Assembly (NCBI GenBank): GCA_947164795.1
Contig: CAMUXV010000006.1
Coordinates: 1 to 46,136 of the forward strand
DNA length: 46,136 nt
Reading direction: 5' to 3'
Origin: an uncultured Caryophanales bacterium
GTDB taxonomy: Bacteria; Bacillota_I; Bacilli_A; RF39; UBA660
Below are positions 1-8,393 of the stretch, in pieces (within the stretch, counting starts at the first letter, position 1; each line of letters opens with the position of its first letter). Under the pieces are notes generated by a model. That model saw only the letters and a program-made list of their open reading frames with translations. It made no database searches and was not told the DNA's origin. A program made the position numbers and the translations under genes.

Positions 1-17
1 TTTTCTATACTCTTCAT
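1..17 (-). CDS. start of an unidentified gene, runs off the left edge
   Basis: Only the first five codons (MKSIE) are inside the window. The call rests on a minus-strand GAGGT Shine-Dalgarno seven bases before an ATG, and on an extended -10 (TGCTACAAT) upstream. Nothing can be said about function. Confidence 0.45.
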
Positions 18-35
18 AATTATTACCTCATATAC

Positions 36-70
36 ATTGTAGCACATTTGCAACACGTTAATCAATAAAA
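36..70 (-). promoter_or_regulatory. promoter for the gene running off the left edge
   Basis: On the minus strand a TTGATT-like -35 and an extended -10 TGCTACAAT lie about 18 bases apart, just upstream of the GAGGT ribosome site. The -35 is weak; the extended -10 is the main evidence. Confidence 0.4.
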
Positions 71-96
71 AATTAAGTTCATTCAACTTAATTTTT
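67..96. terminator. bidirectional intrinsic terminator
   Basis: A 12-bp perfect stem (AAAAATTAAGTT, loop of five) has A/T runs on both sides, so it can end transcription in either direction. It lies downstream of the serine recombinase and most likely serves that gene. Confidence 0.7.
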
Positions 97-208
97 ATTT
101 AATTATTAGTTTTTCTTTGCTTTGATCGCAGCTTGTCAAACTAGATAATTAACTTATCCAATATGGACGCTTAAATGTATGATTCTTCAGACTAAAATGA
201 CTTTTTAT

Positions 209-1822
209 CTATTTTTCGTGTTCTACGATAAAATAATCTTGTTTTTTTCCTTTAACTTCTAAATTAATTGGTTCATTTAAAAATACTAATTTCCATTCGA
301 ACCAATCTTTATGTACTGTTATTTTTTCTACTACCTCCTCTATTAATAAATCATTAATTCCATTGTAATTAAAATCTAATAATCTTCTAACACTTTGTTT
401 AGCTTTTTCAATTTTAACTTCAGGTGGATCTAATCTTTTTAATTCTTTTTCTAAATCTTCTATTTCTAATTTATATAATTCTATTTTTTCAGATAGTTTC
501 TTTTGAAATGATTCATAATCAGCTGGATTTACTTTCTTATCTAAATATAAATTCAATAATCTATCTAGCTTAATTGATTCTTCTTTTATTAATTTATTAT
601 ATCTTTTTATTTCATTATTTAATTCATCAGCATCATGTGTATCTATTTTTATTCCATTTAATAATATCAACTCTAATTCTATTCTATTATGGTCATCATT
701 AACTAAATTTCTAAATATGAACTCAGCCATTTTTTCAAGTTTCCATTCTTGAACTTCTTTTACTTCACAGAATTTATAACCATATTCATATTTTCCACCT
801 TTAGGATGAGTTTTTCTATTATAGCATGCATAAGCATATGTTTTACCTTTGTTAGTTGTATGATCTTTTCTTCTATTAAAATTCGAACCACATTCACAAA
901 TCATTTTCTTACTCCAAATATATTTAGGTACTCCAATTGCTGTCCTATCACCTGATGTTGATGGTTTAGAATGTCTATCTAATATCGCTTGTACTTTTTC
1001 AAAATCTTCTTTTAAAATTATAGGTTCATGTGTACCTTCAACAACTATTTGTTCTATCTCTCCTCTATTCTTTCTTGCTTTTTGTTCAAGATAATCTGGA
1101 ATATATTGTTTGTTATAGACTATCGTTCCAGCATAAAATTGGTTCCTTAAAACACGAGTAATATATGCAGCATTCCATCTAGTTAGCCCAGTAGAAGTCT
1201 TATAACCCTTTCTTTCTAGATCCTTTGCTATTGTAGTAGTTCCTACACCATTTAGATATTCTTTAAATATATATCTAACTATATCTGCTTGTTCTTGATT
1301 AACTACCATAGTATTTTTATTAATTTTGTCATATCCTAAAATATTTCCTGAGCCCATAAAAATACCATTTTGAAAAGCAATTCTTAAACCTGCTTTTACT
1401 CTTTGAGATGTTTTCTTACTTTCATTTTGAGCTAATGTAGCCATAATAGTAAGTTTTAATTCTCCATCATCATCTTTGAATGTCCAAATATTATCTTCAG
1501 TAAAATATACTTCCACACCTATCTTTTTTAGCTTTCTTGTTTCTTGTAATGTATCAACTGTATTCCTTGCAAATCTCGAAACTTCGCGAGTAATAATTAA
1601 ATCAAATTTACCTTCATGAGCATCCTTCATCATTCTTATAAAATTCTTTCTTTTCTTAATAGAAGTACCTGTAATACCTTCATCTATATATCTATCATAT
1701 AGAATCCAATTAGGATGTTTATCTAAAATATCATCATAGTACTGAACTTGATTATCTAATGCTGATAATTGAGCTTCATGTTCAGTAGATACACGAGCAT
1801 ATATAGCAACCTTCCTATTCAT
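209..1822 (-). CDS. large serine recombinase (integrase/resolvase family)
   Basis: This is a site-specific DNA recombinase of the large serine family that excises and integrates mobile elements. The N-terminal resolvase domain (about residues 1-150) carries the catalytic serine in VAIYARVS (Ser12) and the conserved ITREVSRFARN region. A recombinase domain follows (about 160-265, GYDKINKNTMVV to RNQFYAGTIVY), then a zinc ribbon (CECGSNF...YACYNRK) and a long charged coiled coil (about 390-475). The length of 537 residues is usual for the Tn4451 TnpX-like group. The start is the third candidate codon, because GAGGTG sits six bases before this ATG; the upstream GTG and ATG overlap the ribosome site. 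It probably mobilised some or all of the accessory genes up to about 5.5 kb, but attachment sites could not be defined. Confidence 0.93.
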   Translation of the reverse strand: MNRKVAIYARVSTEHEAQLSALDNQVQYYDDILDKHPNWILYDRYIDEGITGTSIKKRKNFIRMMKDAHEGKFDLIITREVSRFARNTVDTLQETRKLKKIGVEVYFTEDNIWTFKDDDGELKLTIMATLAQNESKKTSQRVKAGLRIAFQNGIFMGSGNILGYDKINKNTMVVNQEQADIVRYIFKEYLNGVGTTTIAKDLERKGYKTSTGLTRWNAAYITRVLRNQFYAGTIVYNKQYIPDYLEQKARKNRGEIEQIVVEGTHEPIILKEDFEKVQAILDRHSKPSTSGDRTAIGVPKYIWSKKMICECGSNFNRRKDHTTNKGKTYAYACYNRKTHPKGGKYEYGYKFCEVKEVQEWKLEKMAEFIFRNLVNDDHNRIELELILLNGIKIDTHDADELNNEIKRYNKLIKEESIKLDRLLNLYLDKKVNPADYESFQKKLSEKIELYKLEIEDLEKELKRLDPPEVKIEKAKQSVRRLLDFNYNGINDLLIEEVVEKITVHKDWFEWKLVFLNEPINLEVKGKKQDYFIVEHEK

Positions 1823-1888
1823 TTTCATCACCTCTACTAAAACTTATCATTTTTGTAAGAATTTGTTTACTGTGCGATTTTTGTATAG

Positions 1889-1912
1889 AAAAAGAAGTAT
1901 TTCTACTTCTTT
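1889..1912 (-). terminator. intrinsic terminator of the zinc-ribbon nuclease operon
   Basis: A 9-bp perfect stem (AAAGAAGTA / TACTTCTTT, tetraloop) is followed on the minus strand by a T run. It is framed by an outer 8-bp inverted repeat, TGTGCGAT (1871-1878) and ATCGCACA (1914-1921). It separates the operon ending at 1943 from the recombinase gene. Confidence 0.8.
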
Positions 1913-1942
1913 CATCGCACATTTGACATTATTCTTTATTAG

Positions 1943-3676
1943 TTAATTCTTGATTCTTTTAGAACCATTAATATTACATTTTGGACAACCATTTCCATTT
2001 GTACGATTATAAACAGCAGCTTGCCATTCATTACCACAGCAAGAACACTTCCACCATACCTTTTTACCACTACCGATAGTTAGAACATCTGGAGTCAATG
2101 GAAAGTTCTTCTCATAGTCCCATTCTTTTACTAAATCGGACCTTTTGATTAATAAATTATTTTTGTTATTAGTAGAATTTATGCGATTCATATCACCAAT
2201 ATGTTTATGTTTACAATCAAAACAATAATTGGTTTTTGCTTTTATCCTTGAACATACAGGCATTCTATAAGATAATCCGCAATTTTCACAAATCCACCAT
2301 ACATTTTTCCTACTACTATAATACAATTCAGATGGTAAAATTCCAACATTTTTTTCTTTGTCCCAATATTTCATCAAATTAGGAAATCTTTTTTCTAAAC
2401 TGTTAGTTTCATTAACTTTTTTGGCAGAACAATAAGGACAATTAATATATTCTATTTTTCTACCTATACTTGTTGTAAATGAACTACCACATTTTTTGCA
2501 CTTCCACCATACTTTTTTATTGGATCCAACTGAAAGGCTTTCTGGTAATAACCCATCATTTCTTTCATAATCCCACTCATCTAATAATTCAGGATAATAA
2601 ATAGTAAAATTATTATCTTTAATGATCTTAACATACTGATTGTAAATATTAATTTGATCTTTTTGAATATTAACACCATCAATTGTTATATTTAATAATC
2701 CTTGTATACATTTAATAACATGTTCCAAATAAATATAATCTCTATCAATAATGCAATAAATTACATTATTTTCTTTATCAATCAAGTTTTTATTTGATTC
2801 TTTTATATGATATAGCTTTATATTATTATTCTTTATAATTTCATTTTTCTTTTTTTCTTTTAATCTGCTTTTTTCATTTTCATGATAATATGAACCATCA
2901 TATTCAAATCCAACTTTATAATCTGGTAAAAATATATCTATTTCTTGTCCTTCAATTTTTTTACGGCTTTCTACTGTTGTAACTTTTGATAAATAATATA
3001 AAATTGCTTGTTCTGGAAATGAAGTACCATATTCAAAATAGCAATGAGGACATCCTGTTCCATTTGTTCTTTTAGATACACTTGCTTTCCACGTATGACC
3101 CAATGGACATTTCCACCAAACTTTTCTATTTGAACCAGCCATGAAATCACTTGGATTTATATCAGCATTCTTTTCATAATCCCAACTATCTAAAATTTCT
3201 GGATGTGTAGTTTCAATATCGTTCTCACCTTTAATAGCTTTTTGTCCTGTACAATAAATACATCCTGATCCTCCAGTTCTATTGCAAACTCTTGCCTGCC
3301 ATTCATGACCTTTTTTACATTTCCACCAAACAGTTTTTCCACTTCCGATAGTTACATCTTTTGGTGTTAAAGGTAAATTCTTCTCAATATCCCATTCATC
3401 AACTAAATCGGGTCTATTATCATATAATGATCCTCTTTTATTCAGTATAGATTTATTGTGATTAATTCCTATCTTCTTTAAACCACATTTTGGGCAACCA
3501 GTTCCTCCTCTTGTTCTACTCTTGGGTGATGCTTCCCACTCATTACCACATTCTAAACATTTCCACCAAATTTTTTTACTACTACCTGTAGTAATATCAT
3601 TTAAAAAAACACTTTGATTTTTATCAAAATCATACTCTTTTATAAGTTCTATATTATCTTTTAATAAGTTACTCAT
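1943..3676 (-). CDS. zinc-ribbon repeat protein with embedded PD-(D/E)XK (Vsr-like) nuclease domain
   Basis: This is a 577-residue mosaic. Six copies of a roughly 65-residue zinc-ribbon module (DUF4379-type, pattern WD.EKN...P.....GS.K.VWWKC..CG..W....R....GCP.C) surround one nuclease-like domain. Three ribbons precede it and three follow. The central block (about residues 220-300) contains FPEQAILYYL, EIDIFLPDYKVGFEYDG and a following basic stretch, the pattern of Vsr/DUF559-type PD-(D/E)XK endonucleases. DNA binding and cleavage is the likely role; this is inference from the fold. The gene is the last of a three-gene operon and overlaps the 3' end of the metallopeptidase gene. The start chosen is the ATG preceded by GAGGTG at 4-5 bases; the first ATG (3688) lies inside that ribosome site region. 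Confidence 0.82.
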   Translation of the reverse strand: MSNLLKDNIELIKEYDFDKNQSVFLNDITTGSSKKIWWKCLECGNEWEASPKSRTRGGTGCPKCGLKKIGINHNKSILNKRGSLYDNRPDLVDEWDIEKNLPLTPKDVTIGSGKTVWWKCKKGHEWQARVCNRTGGSGCIYCTGQKAIKGENDIETTHPEILDSWDYEKNADINPSDFMAGSNRKVWWKCPLGHTWKASVSKRTNGTGCPHCYFEYGTSFPEQAILYYLSKVTTVESRKKIEGQEIDIFLPDYKVGFEYDGSYYHENEKSRLKEKKKNEIIKNNNIKLYHIKESNKNLIDKENNVIYCIIDRDYIYLEHVIKCIQGLLNITIDGVNIQKDQINIYNQYVKIIKDNNFTIYYPELLDEWDYERNDGLLPESLSVGSNKKVWWKCKKCGSSFTTSIGRKIEYINCPYCSAKKVNETNSLEKRFPNLMKYWDKEKNVGILPSELYYSSRKNVWWICENCGLSYRMPVCSRIKAKTNYCFDCKHKHIGDMNRINSTNNKNNLLIKRSDLVKEWDYEKNFPLTPDVLTIGSGKKVWWKCSCCGNEWQAAVYNRTNGNGCPKCNINGSKRIKN

Positions 3677-4478
3677 ATGACACCTCATTATTTATTTTTT
3701 TAACTTCATCAAGTGTTATTTCTAGATTAATACTTTTTATAATATCTAATAATAAATTATATTTTGCTTTATCTTTTGGTAAATATTTATTTTTCTTAAA
3801 AAATATATAAAATTTTTTTAGATTACTACCCATAATTTTTTTAAGTTTATCAGGAACATATTTGAAATCTTTAAAATCGTCATAAAACAAATTTTCCCAT
3901 ACCATATATCGTGCAAGATAATGAGTAATTGTATATATTAACTCCACATGATTAGTTGAATCTATAACCTCTTCCAACATTTTATTTTTCTTTGGAACTT
4001 CTAAATTAATTAAATCTTCTTTATTTCCAAAAGCCATTGGTAAATATTTCCTATAGAATATGTAAGATTTTTTCTTAGCATTAAATTCTGTCCAGATATA
4101 AAAGGCATAGTATTCATTGCTTTTAAGCATCTCATCATAGTTACCATTAAAGAATAATTTACAATATTTATAAAAATCAACTGCATGTGTTAGTTCATGA
4201 TATACCGTACAAAAAAGCATATAATCTTTTCCAAAATTATCTAATTCTTTATTATCAATTAATATATTAAATGGTTCTTTAATATTTTTTGGAGGAATTA
4301 CAATACCATTATAATCATTATCTGTAAATCGTTGGTTTCTTCCATATTTTTCATTATACTTTTTATATTCTACAGATAAGTCATCAGTAAAAATCCAATT
4401 TATTTCTAAATCTTTATAAATGTTATTTTCAGTAAAAATAGATTTTTCAATTAATTTTATAATATATATAATATCCAA
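3669..4478 (-). CDS. putative zinc metallopeptidase (HELTH motif)
   Basis: This 269-residue protein has no confident family name. Its visible signature is the gluzincin-type zinc site YHELTHAVD (about residue 113), preceded by LFCTVYHE as in ImmA/IrrE-like and other short metallopeptidases. A downstream acidic, aromatic helix (NEYYAFYIWTEFNAK) could supply the third zinc ligand. No signal peptide or membrane segment is seen, so it should be cytosolic. Translation starts at TTG, supported by GGAGGT five bases upstream, 17 bp after the DnaA-like gene. It overlaps the nuclease mosaic by a few codons. An XRE-type regulator lies upstream, so an ImmR/ImmA-like anti-repressor pair is possible but not shown. 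Confidence 0.7.
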   Translation of the reverse strand: MDIIYIIKLIEKSIFTENNIYKDLEINWIFTDDLSVEYKKYNEKYGRNQRFTDNDYNGIVIPPKNIKEPFNILIDNKELDNFGKDYMLFCTVYHELTHAVDFYKYCKLFFNGNYDEMLKSNEYYAFYIWTEFNAKKKSYIFYRKYLPMAFGNKEDLINLEVPKKNKMLEEVIDSTNHVELIYTITHYLARYMVWENLFYDDFKDFKYVPDKLKKIMGSNLKKFYIFFKKNKYLPKDKAKYNLLLDIIKSINLEITLDEVKKINNEVSYE

Positions 4479-4495
4479 ATTGCACCTCCAACTAT

Positions 4496-4921
4496 CTAGT
4501 CATAATTTATATAATCAACATTATAATTATAGTCCCAATCTAAATCATATTTTAAATCATATAATGTAACTTCCTTTTTCATATCGTCAGGAAGCCATCT
4601 TAAATCCTCAAACCTTCCATGCCCTGCCATAACAATTTGTTTCCCATTTGTAATTATTTTTTTCATTGCTTCATAGGCATTTTTAAAACAATCAGGATCT
4701 CCAAATTCAAAATCATAAAATTCATCTAAATATAATACATCATAGTCTTTATATCTATCCATATATGTATTATTTAATACTTCTAATGAAAAATCTCTTG
4801 TATAAGTATTTCCCACCTTTTTGTTTTTATCTAATCCAAGATATTCAAGATTTTTATTAATTCTTGTCCATGTACCATTTGGACTATAAAAATATATTAA
4901 TTTTTGATTATTGATATCCAT
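4496..4921 (-). CDS. degenerate DnaA/AAA+-like protein lacking the P-loop
   Basis: This is 141 residues from the ATG at 4921. The layout follows the DnaA AAA+ core. KLIYFYSPNGTW stands where DnaA has its Walker A strand and loop, but the GxxGxGKT residues are gone. KKVGNTYTRDFSLEVLNN matches the next strand/helix. DVLYLDEFYDF is a Walker B-like block, and NGKQIVMAGHG resembles the sensor I strand of DnaA (KQIVITSD). Domain IV (the DnaA-box-binding domain) is absent. ATP binding is unlikely; an adaptor or decoy role is inference. The longer reading from 4942 is rejected because that ATG lies inside the promoter -10, while AGGGTG precedes the 4921 ATG. It is the first gene of the operon. Confidence 0.6.
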   Translation of the reverse strand: MDINNQKLIYFYSPNGTWTRINKNLEYLGLDKNKKVGNTYTRDFSLEVLNNTYMDRYKDYDVLYLDEFYDFEFGDPDCFKNAYEAMKKIITNGKQIVMAGHGRFEDLRWLPDDMKKEVTLYDLKYDLDWDYNYNVDYINYD

Positions 4922-4940
4922 GTGACCACACCCTATATCC

Positions 4941-4949
4941 ATTATATCA
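4941..4949 (-). promoter_or_regulatory. extended -10 promoter of the three-gene accessory operon
   Basis: The minus strand reads TGATATAAT, an extended -10 with a perfect TATAAT. No good -35 is visible at the usual spacing. The leader would be only about 15-20 bases long before the AGGGTG ribosome site, which sets the start of the DnaA-like gene. Confidence 0.6.
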
Positions 4950-4998
4950 CAGATTTTCTAATAATTTTTGTTCAGAATATTATTATATAGCAAAATCT

Positions 4999-5472
4999 TT
5001 AATCAATGTCTTTTAAATCAAAATGAAGTTTCCATTCTAAATAATCACGATCTGATATTTCTCTGTTCTCTCTTTTTTTTCTCATTTTTTCCCATGCTTC
5101 AAATCCTCTTATAATATCTTCAGTATAGAATGTCTTTTTCATTGCATCGATATCAAAAATAAATTCACTATAAGGACACAACTCTTCTTCCCACATATGT
5201 TGATGTATAACTTCATTAGGATCTGCAAAATTATATCTTTTTATAGCATATACACTTACATCAAATAATTCTGCTAGATATTCTACTCTATCTAGTTCTG
5301 GTTCTCTAGAATTGCACTCATACTTACGGATAGTATCTGCGGGATCCTTTCCACCTAGATTTAAATACTCTGCTACATCAGTCAATTTCATATATCTTAG
5401 TTCTCTCAAAAATTTTAGTTTTGCTCCTTGACTAAGACTCTCCAATTCAGGTTTAAAAAAATAATTACTCAT
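4999..5472 (-). CDS. XRE-family helix-turn-helix regulator
   Basis: This 157-residue protein has an N-terminal HTH_3 domain (about residues 13-75): KFLRELRYMKLTDVAEYLNL is helices 1-2, and DTIRKYECNSREPELDRVEYLAELFDVS is the recognition and closing part. The acidic C-terminal part (about 80-157) has no recognisable domain. Such regulators control phages and integrative elements, which fits the neighbouring serine recombinase and HELTH peptidase. The start is the ATG with GGAGGT seven bases upstream; the track's TTG start overlaps that ribosome site. The gene is preceded by a broken mini-ORF carrying the same ATAAGATTGGAGGT translation signal. Confidence 0.85.
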   Translation of the reverse strand: MSNYFFKPELESLSQGAKLKFLRELRYMKLTDVAEYLNLGGKDPADTIRKYECNSREPELDRVEYLAELFDVSVYAIKRYNFADPNEVIHQHMWEEELCPYSEFIFDIDAMKKTFYTEDIIRGFEAWEKMRKKRENREISDRDYLEWKLHFDLKDID

Positions 5473-5513
5473 AATATTTACCTCCAATCTTATTTTTTTA
5501 TTCCATTAAAAAA

Positions 5514-5552
5514 GCTAGTACTTAAACTAGCCAACTTCTTTTTATTCTTTTT
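5514..5552. repeat. dispersed repeat, copy 1 (hairpin plus CTTTTTATTCTTTTT)
   Basis: GCTAGT-N6-ACTAGC, followed by CAAC and CTTTTTATTCTTTTT, recurs nearly unchanged at 25600-25637. Read on the minus strand, both copies encode the ending KRIKR(S/G)WLV before a stop, so the repeat may be the 3' end of a small gene family rather than non-coding. Confidence 0.65.
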
Positions 5553-5620
5553 AATTTTGCTCTCCATATTTGGACTACAAGAAATGCCACCCGAGTTATA
5601 TTGTCACTATACTATGCCAT
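5522..5620 (-). pseudogene. broken mini-ORF upstream of the XRE gene (amber at codon 3)
   Basis: A good ribosome site (GGAGGT) precedes ATG GCA TAG. After the in-frame TAG the frame stays open, encoding YSDNITRVAFLVVQIWRAKL and then KRIKRSWLV and a stop. The ending KRIKR-WLV is shared with a minus-strand frame at 25.6 kb. The simplest reading is a roughly 32-residue basic peptide gene killed by a nonsense mutation. A translated fragment from the internal GTG, or a leader controlling XRE translation, is also possible. Confidence 0.45.
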
Positions 5621-5697
5621 TCAGAACAACCTCCAATCTTATATTTTTCCATTTTTATTATAATTTTTAAAATATTAGCAAACCCTTTTAATTGCAA

Positions 5698-5722
5698 CAA
5701 AAAAAGAGTATTTCTACTCTTT
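5698..5722 (-). terminator. intrinsic terminator of ppdK
   Basis: The stem AAGAGTA / TACTCTT with loop TTTC has a run of six T residues following on the minus strand. The 12-bp perfect palindrome ACGTTTAAACGT (5731-5742) sits between it and the ppdK stop codon. Confidence 0.85.
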
Positions 5723-5743
5723 TGATTTGTACGTTTAAACGTC

Positions 5744-8371
5744 CTAGTTTTTGTGCGCGCGAATTGCGGCTTGGGCAGCAGCTAGTCTTGCTATAGGTAC
5801 TCTAAATGGTGAACATGAAACATAAGTTAAGCCTATATTATGGCAGAATTCTACTGATTGTGGATCTCCACCATGTTCTCCGCAGATACCTAGTTTAATT
5901 TCAGGTCTTGTTTTCTTACCTAAATCTACAGCCATTTTAACTAGTTTTCCAACGCCATGTTGATCTAATTTTGCAAATGGGTCTTGTTCATAGATTTTAT
6001 TTTCATAGTATGAACCTAAGAACTTACCAGCATCATCTCTTGAGAAACCAAATGTCATTTGTGTTAAGTCATTAGTTCCAAATGAGAAGAATTCTGCTTC
6101 TTCAGCTATTTCATCTGCAAGTAGTGCTGCTCTTGGTATTTCAATCATTGTACCGATATGATATGTTATATCAGAATTCTTTTCTTTCTTTACTTGTTCT
6201 GCTACTTCAATAACAATGTCTTTAACAAATTTTAATTCTTTCTTTTCACCAACTAATGGAATCATTATTTCAGGAATGATATCATATCCATCTTCCTCTT
6301 TGACTTCGATAGCAGCTTCCATTAATGCTCTCGTTTGCATTTTAGCTATTTCTGGATAAGTAACGGCTAGACGACAACCTCTATGACCCATCATTGGATT
6401 GAATTCATGAAGTTCATCACATACTTCTTTAATATGTTCTAAAGTCATACCCATTGCTTCTGCTAAATCTTTCATTTCTTTTTCAGTTTTAGGAGCAAAT
6501 TCATGTAGTGGTGGATCAATATAACGAACTGTCATTGGTCTACCTGCTAATGCTTTATACATAGCTTTGAAATCACTCTTTTGATAAGGAATTAATAAAT
6601 TTAAGTATTTTTCTCTATCTTCAACTGTTTCTGATAAGATCATTCTTCTTAAATTAAAGATTCTTTCTTCATCAAAGAACATGTGTTCTGTACGACAAAG
6701 TCCAATACCTTCTGCACCAAGTTCAACGGCTTTCATAGTATCTTTTGGAGTATCAGCATTTGTTCTAACACCTAATTTTCTATATTTATCAGCCCAGGCC
6801 ATAACACGACCAAATTCACCAGCAATTGTAGCATCTACGGTTTTTATTTCTCCATCATAAATGTTTCCAGTAGTACCATCAATAGAGATTACATCTCCTT
6901 CTTTAAATACTTTTCCACCTAGTTCAAACTTCTTATTTGCTTCATCCATCTTGATATCTCCGCATCCTGATACACAGCATGATCCCATTCCACGAGCAAC
7001 TACTGCCGCATGAGAAGTCATACCACCACGAACTGTTAGGATACCTTGAGCGGCTTTCATACCAGTTATATCTTCTGGTGATGTTTCTAGTCTTACTAAA
7101 ACACATTTTTTCTTTTTAGCTTTCCATTTTTCAGCGTCTTCAGCAGTAAATACTATTTCACCACATGCAGCACCAGGAGATGCTCCTAATCCTTTACCAA
7201 TTGGTTTAGCTTCTTTTAAAGCTTTAGCATCAAATTGTGGATGCAATAATGTATCTAGATTTCTTGGATCTATCATTAATACAGCTTCTTCTTCAGTACG
7301 CATTCCCTCATCTACTAAATCACAAGCAATTTTAAGGGCTGCTCTTGCTGTTCTTTTACCATTTCTTGTTTGAAGCATATATAATTTACCATGTTCAACA
7401 GTAAATTCCATATCTTGCATATCTCTATAGTGTTCTTCTAGTGTTTTACATACATCTTTAAATTGTTTAAATGCCTCAGGGAATTTTTGTTCCATTTCAG
7501 CTATTTTCATTGGTGTACGAACACCTGCAACAACATCTTCACCTTGAGCATTTGTTAAGAATTCACCAAATAATCCTTTTTCACCTGTAGCAGGATCTCT
7601 TGTAAAGGCAACTCCTGTTCCACAATCATCCCCCATATTACCAAAGGCCATTGATTGTACATTAACCGCAGTTCCCCATGAATAAGGGATATCATTATCT
7701 CTTCTATATACGTTAGCTCGAGGATTATCCCAAGATCTGAATACTGCTTTAATAGCTCCCATTAATTGTTCTTTTGGATCACTCGGGAAATCTTTTCCGA
7801 TTTTTTCTTTATATTCAGCTTTAAATTGATTTGCCAATTCCTTTAAATCATCAGCAGTAAGTTCGACATCTTGTTTTACTTTCTTTTCTGTTTTCATCTT
7901 ATCGATTAATTCTTCAAAGTATTTTTTTCCGACTTCCATAACAACATCAGAATACATTTGAATGAATCTTCTATAACAGTCCCAAGCCCATCTTGGGTTA
8001 TTACTTTTTTTAGATAGGACTTCTACTACTTCTTCATTTAATCCTAAATTAAGAATAGTATCCATCATACCAGGCATACTTGCTCTCGCACCACTTCTTA
8101 CTGAAACAAGTAAAGGATTTTCTTTATCTCCAAATTTCTTTCCCGTTTCTTTTTCCATTAAAGAAATATATTCATTTATTTGTTTTTGAATTTCTGAGTT
8201 AATTTCTCTTCCATCTTCATAATATTGTGTACATGCTTCTGTTGTGATAGTAAAACCTTGAGGTACTGGAAGTCCAATATTAGTCATTTCAGCTAGATTA
8301 GCACCTTTACCACCTAAAAGGTTTCTCATATCTGCATTACCTTCTTTAAAGGCATATACGTATTTTGTCAT
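5744..8371 (-). CDS. ppdK: pyruvate, phosphate dikinase
   Basis: Interconverts pyruvate, ATP and phosphate with phosphoenolpyruvate, AMP and pyrophosphate; in anaerobic Firmicutes it often works with a PPi-linked glycolysis. The 875-residue length is normal. The N-terminal nucleotide-binding domain starts with LLGGKGANLAEM and contains VRSGARASMPGMMDTILNLG. The central swivelling domain has the phosphohistidine motif GGMTSHAAVVARGMG. The C-terminal PEP/pyruvate TIM barrel has GLCRTEHMF and ends with the catalytic-cysteine motif GICGEHGGDP and SCSPFRVPIARLAAAQA. The start is ATG with AGGTG upstream. The gene stands alone, with its own promoter and terminator. The family is often controlled by a dedicated regulatory protein (DUF299), which is not in the window. 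Confidence 0.98.
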   Translation of the reverse strand: MTKYVYAFKEGNADMRNLLGGKGANLAEMTNIGLPVPQGFTITTEACTQYYEDGREINSEIQKQINEYISLMEKETGKKFGDKENPLLVSVRSGARASMPGMMDTILNLGLNEEVVEVLSKKSNNPRWAWDCYRRFIQMYSDVVMEVGKKYFEELIDKMKTEKKVKQDVELTADDLKELANQFKAEYKEKIGKDFPSDPKEQLMGAIKAVFRSWDNPRANVYRRDNDIPYSWGTAVNVQSMAFGNMGDDCGTGVAFTRDPATGEKGLFGEFLTNAQGEDVVAGVRTPMKIAEMEQKFPEAFKQFKDVCKTLEEHYRDMQDMEFTVEHGKLYMLQTRNGKRTARAALKIACDLVDEGMRTEEEAVLMIDPRNLDTLLHPQFDAKALKEAKPIGKGLGASPGAACGEIVFTAEDAEKWKAKKKKCVLVRLETSPEDITGMKAAQGILTVRGGMTSHAAVVARGMGSCCVSGCGDIKMDEANKKFELGGKVFKEGDVISIDGTTGNIYDGEIKTVDATIAGEFGRVMAWADKYRKLGVRTNADTPKDTMKAVELGAEGIGLCRTEHMFFDEERIFNLRRMILSETVEDREKYLNLLIPYQKSDFKAMYKALAGRPMTVRYIDPPLHEFAPKTEKEMKDLAEAMGMTLEHIKEVCDELHEFNPMMGHRGCRLAVTYPEIAKMQTRALMEAAIEVKEEDGYDIIPEIMIPLVGEKKELKFVKDIVIEVAEQVKKEKNSDITYHIGTMIEIPRAALLADEIAEEAEFFSFGTNDLTQMTFGFSRDDAGKFLGSYYENKIYEQDPFAKLDQHGVGKLVKMAVDLGKKTRPEIKLGICGEHGGDPQSVEFCHNIGLTYVSCSPFRVPIARLAAAQAAIRAHKN

Positions 8372-8393
8372 TTATCTTTCACCTCACTTTTTT

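Noticed and set aside
749-955. plus-strand ORF of 68 aa inside the recombinase gene
   Set aside because: Antisense shadow of a clear serine recombinase, with no ribosome site; the same applies to the other short opposite-strand ORFs in the track (for example 9016-9270, 10770-10970, 19921-20121, 29041-29490, 37669-37917).
5428-5670. 80-aa plus-strand ORF over the XRE upstream region
   Set aside because: No ribosome site and hydrophobic low-complexity content from T-rich DNA; the minus strand carries the meaningful signals.
1889-5722. AGTATTTCTACT at both ends of the accessory genes as possible attachment sites
   Set aside because: Both copies are loop and stem parts of intrinsic terminators (AGTA-TTTC-TACT), a shape likely to recur by function; the recombinase gene itself lies outside this interval.
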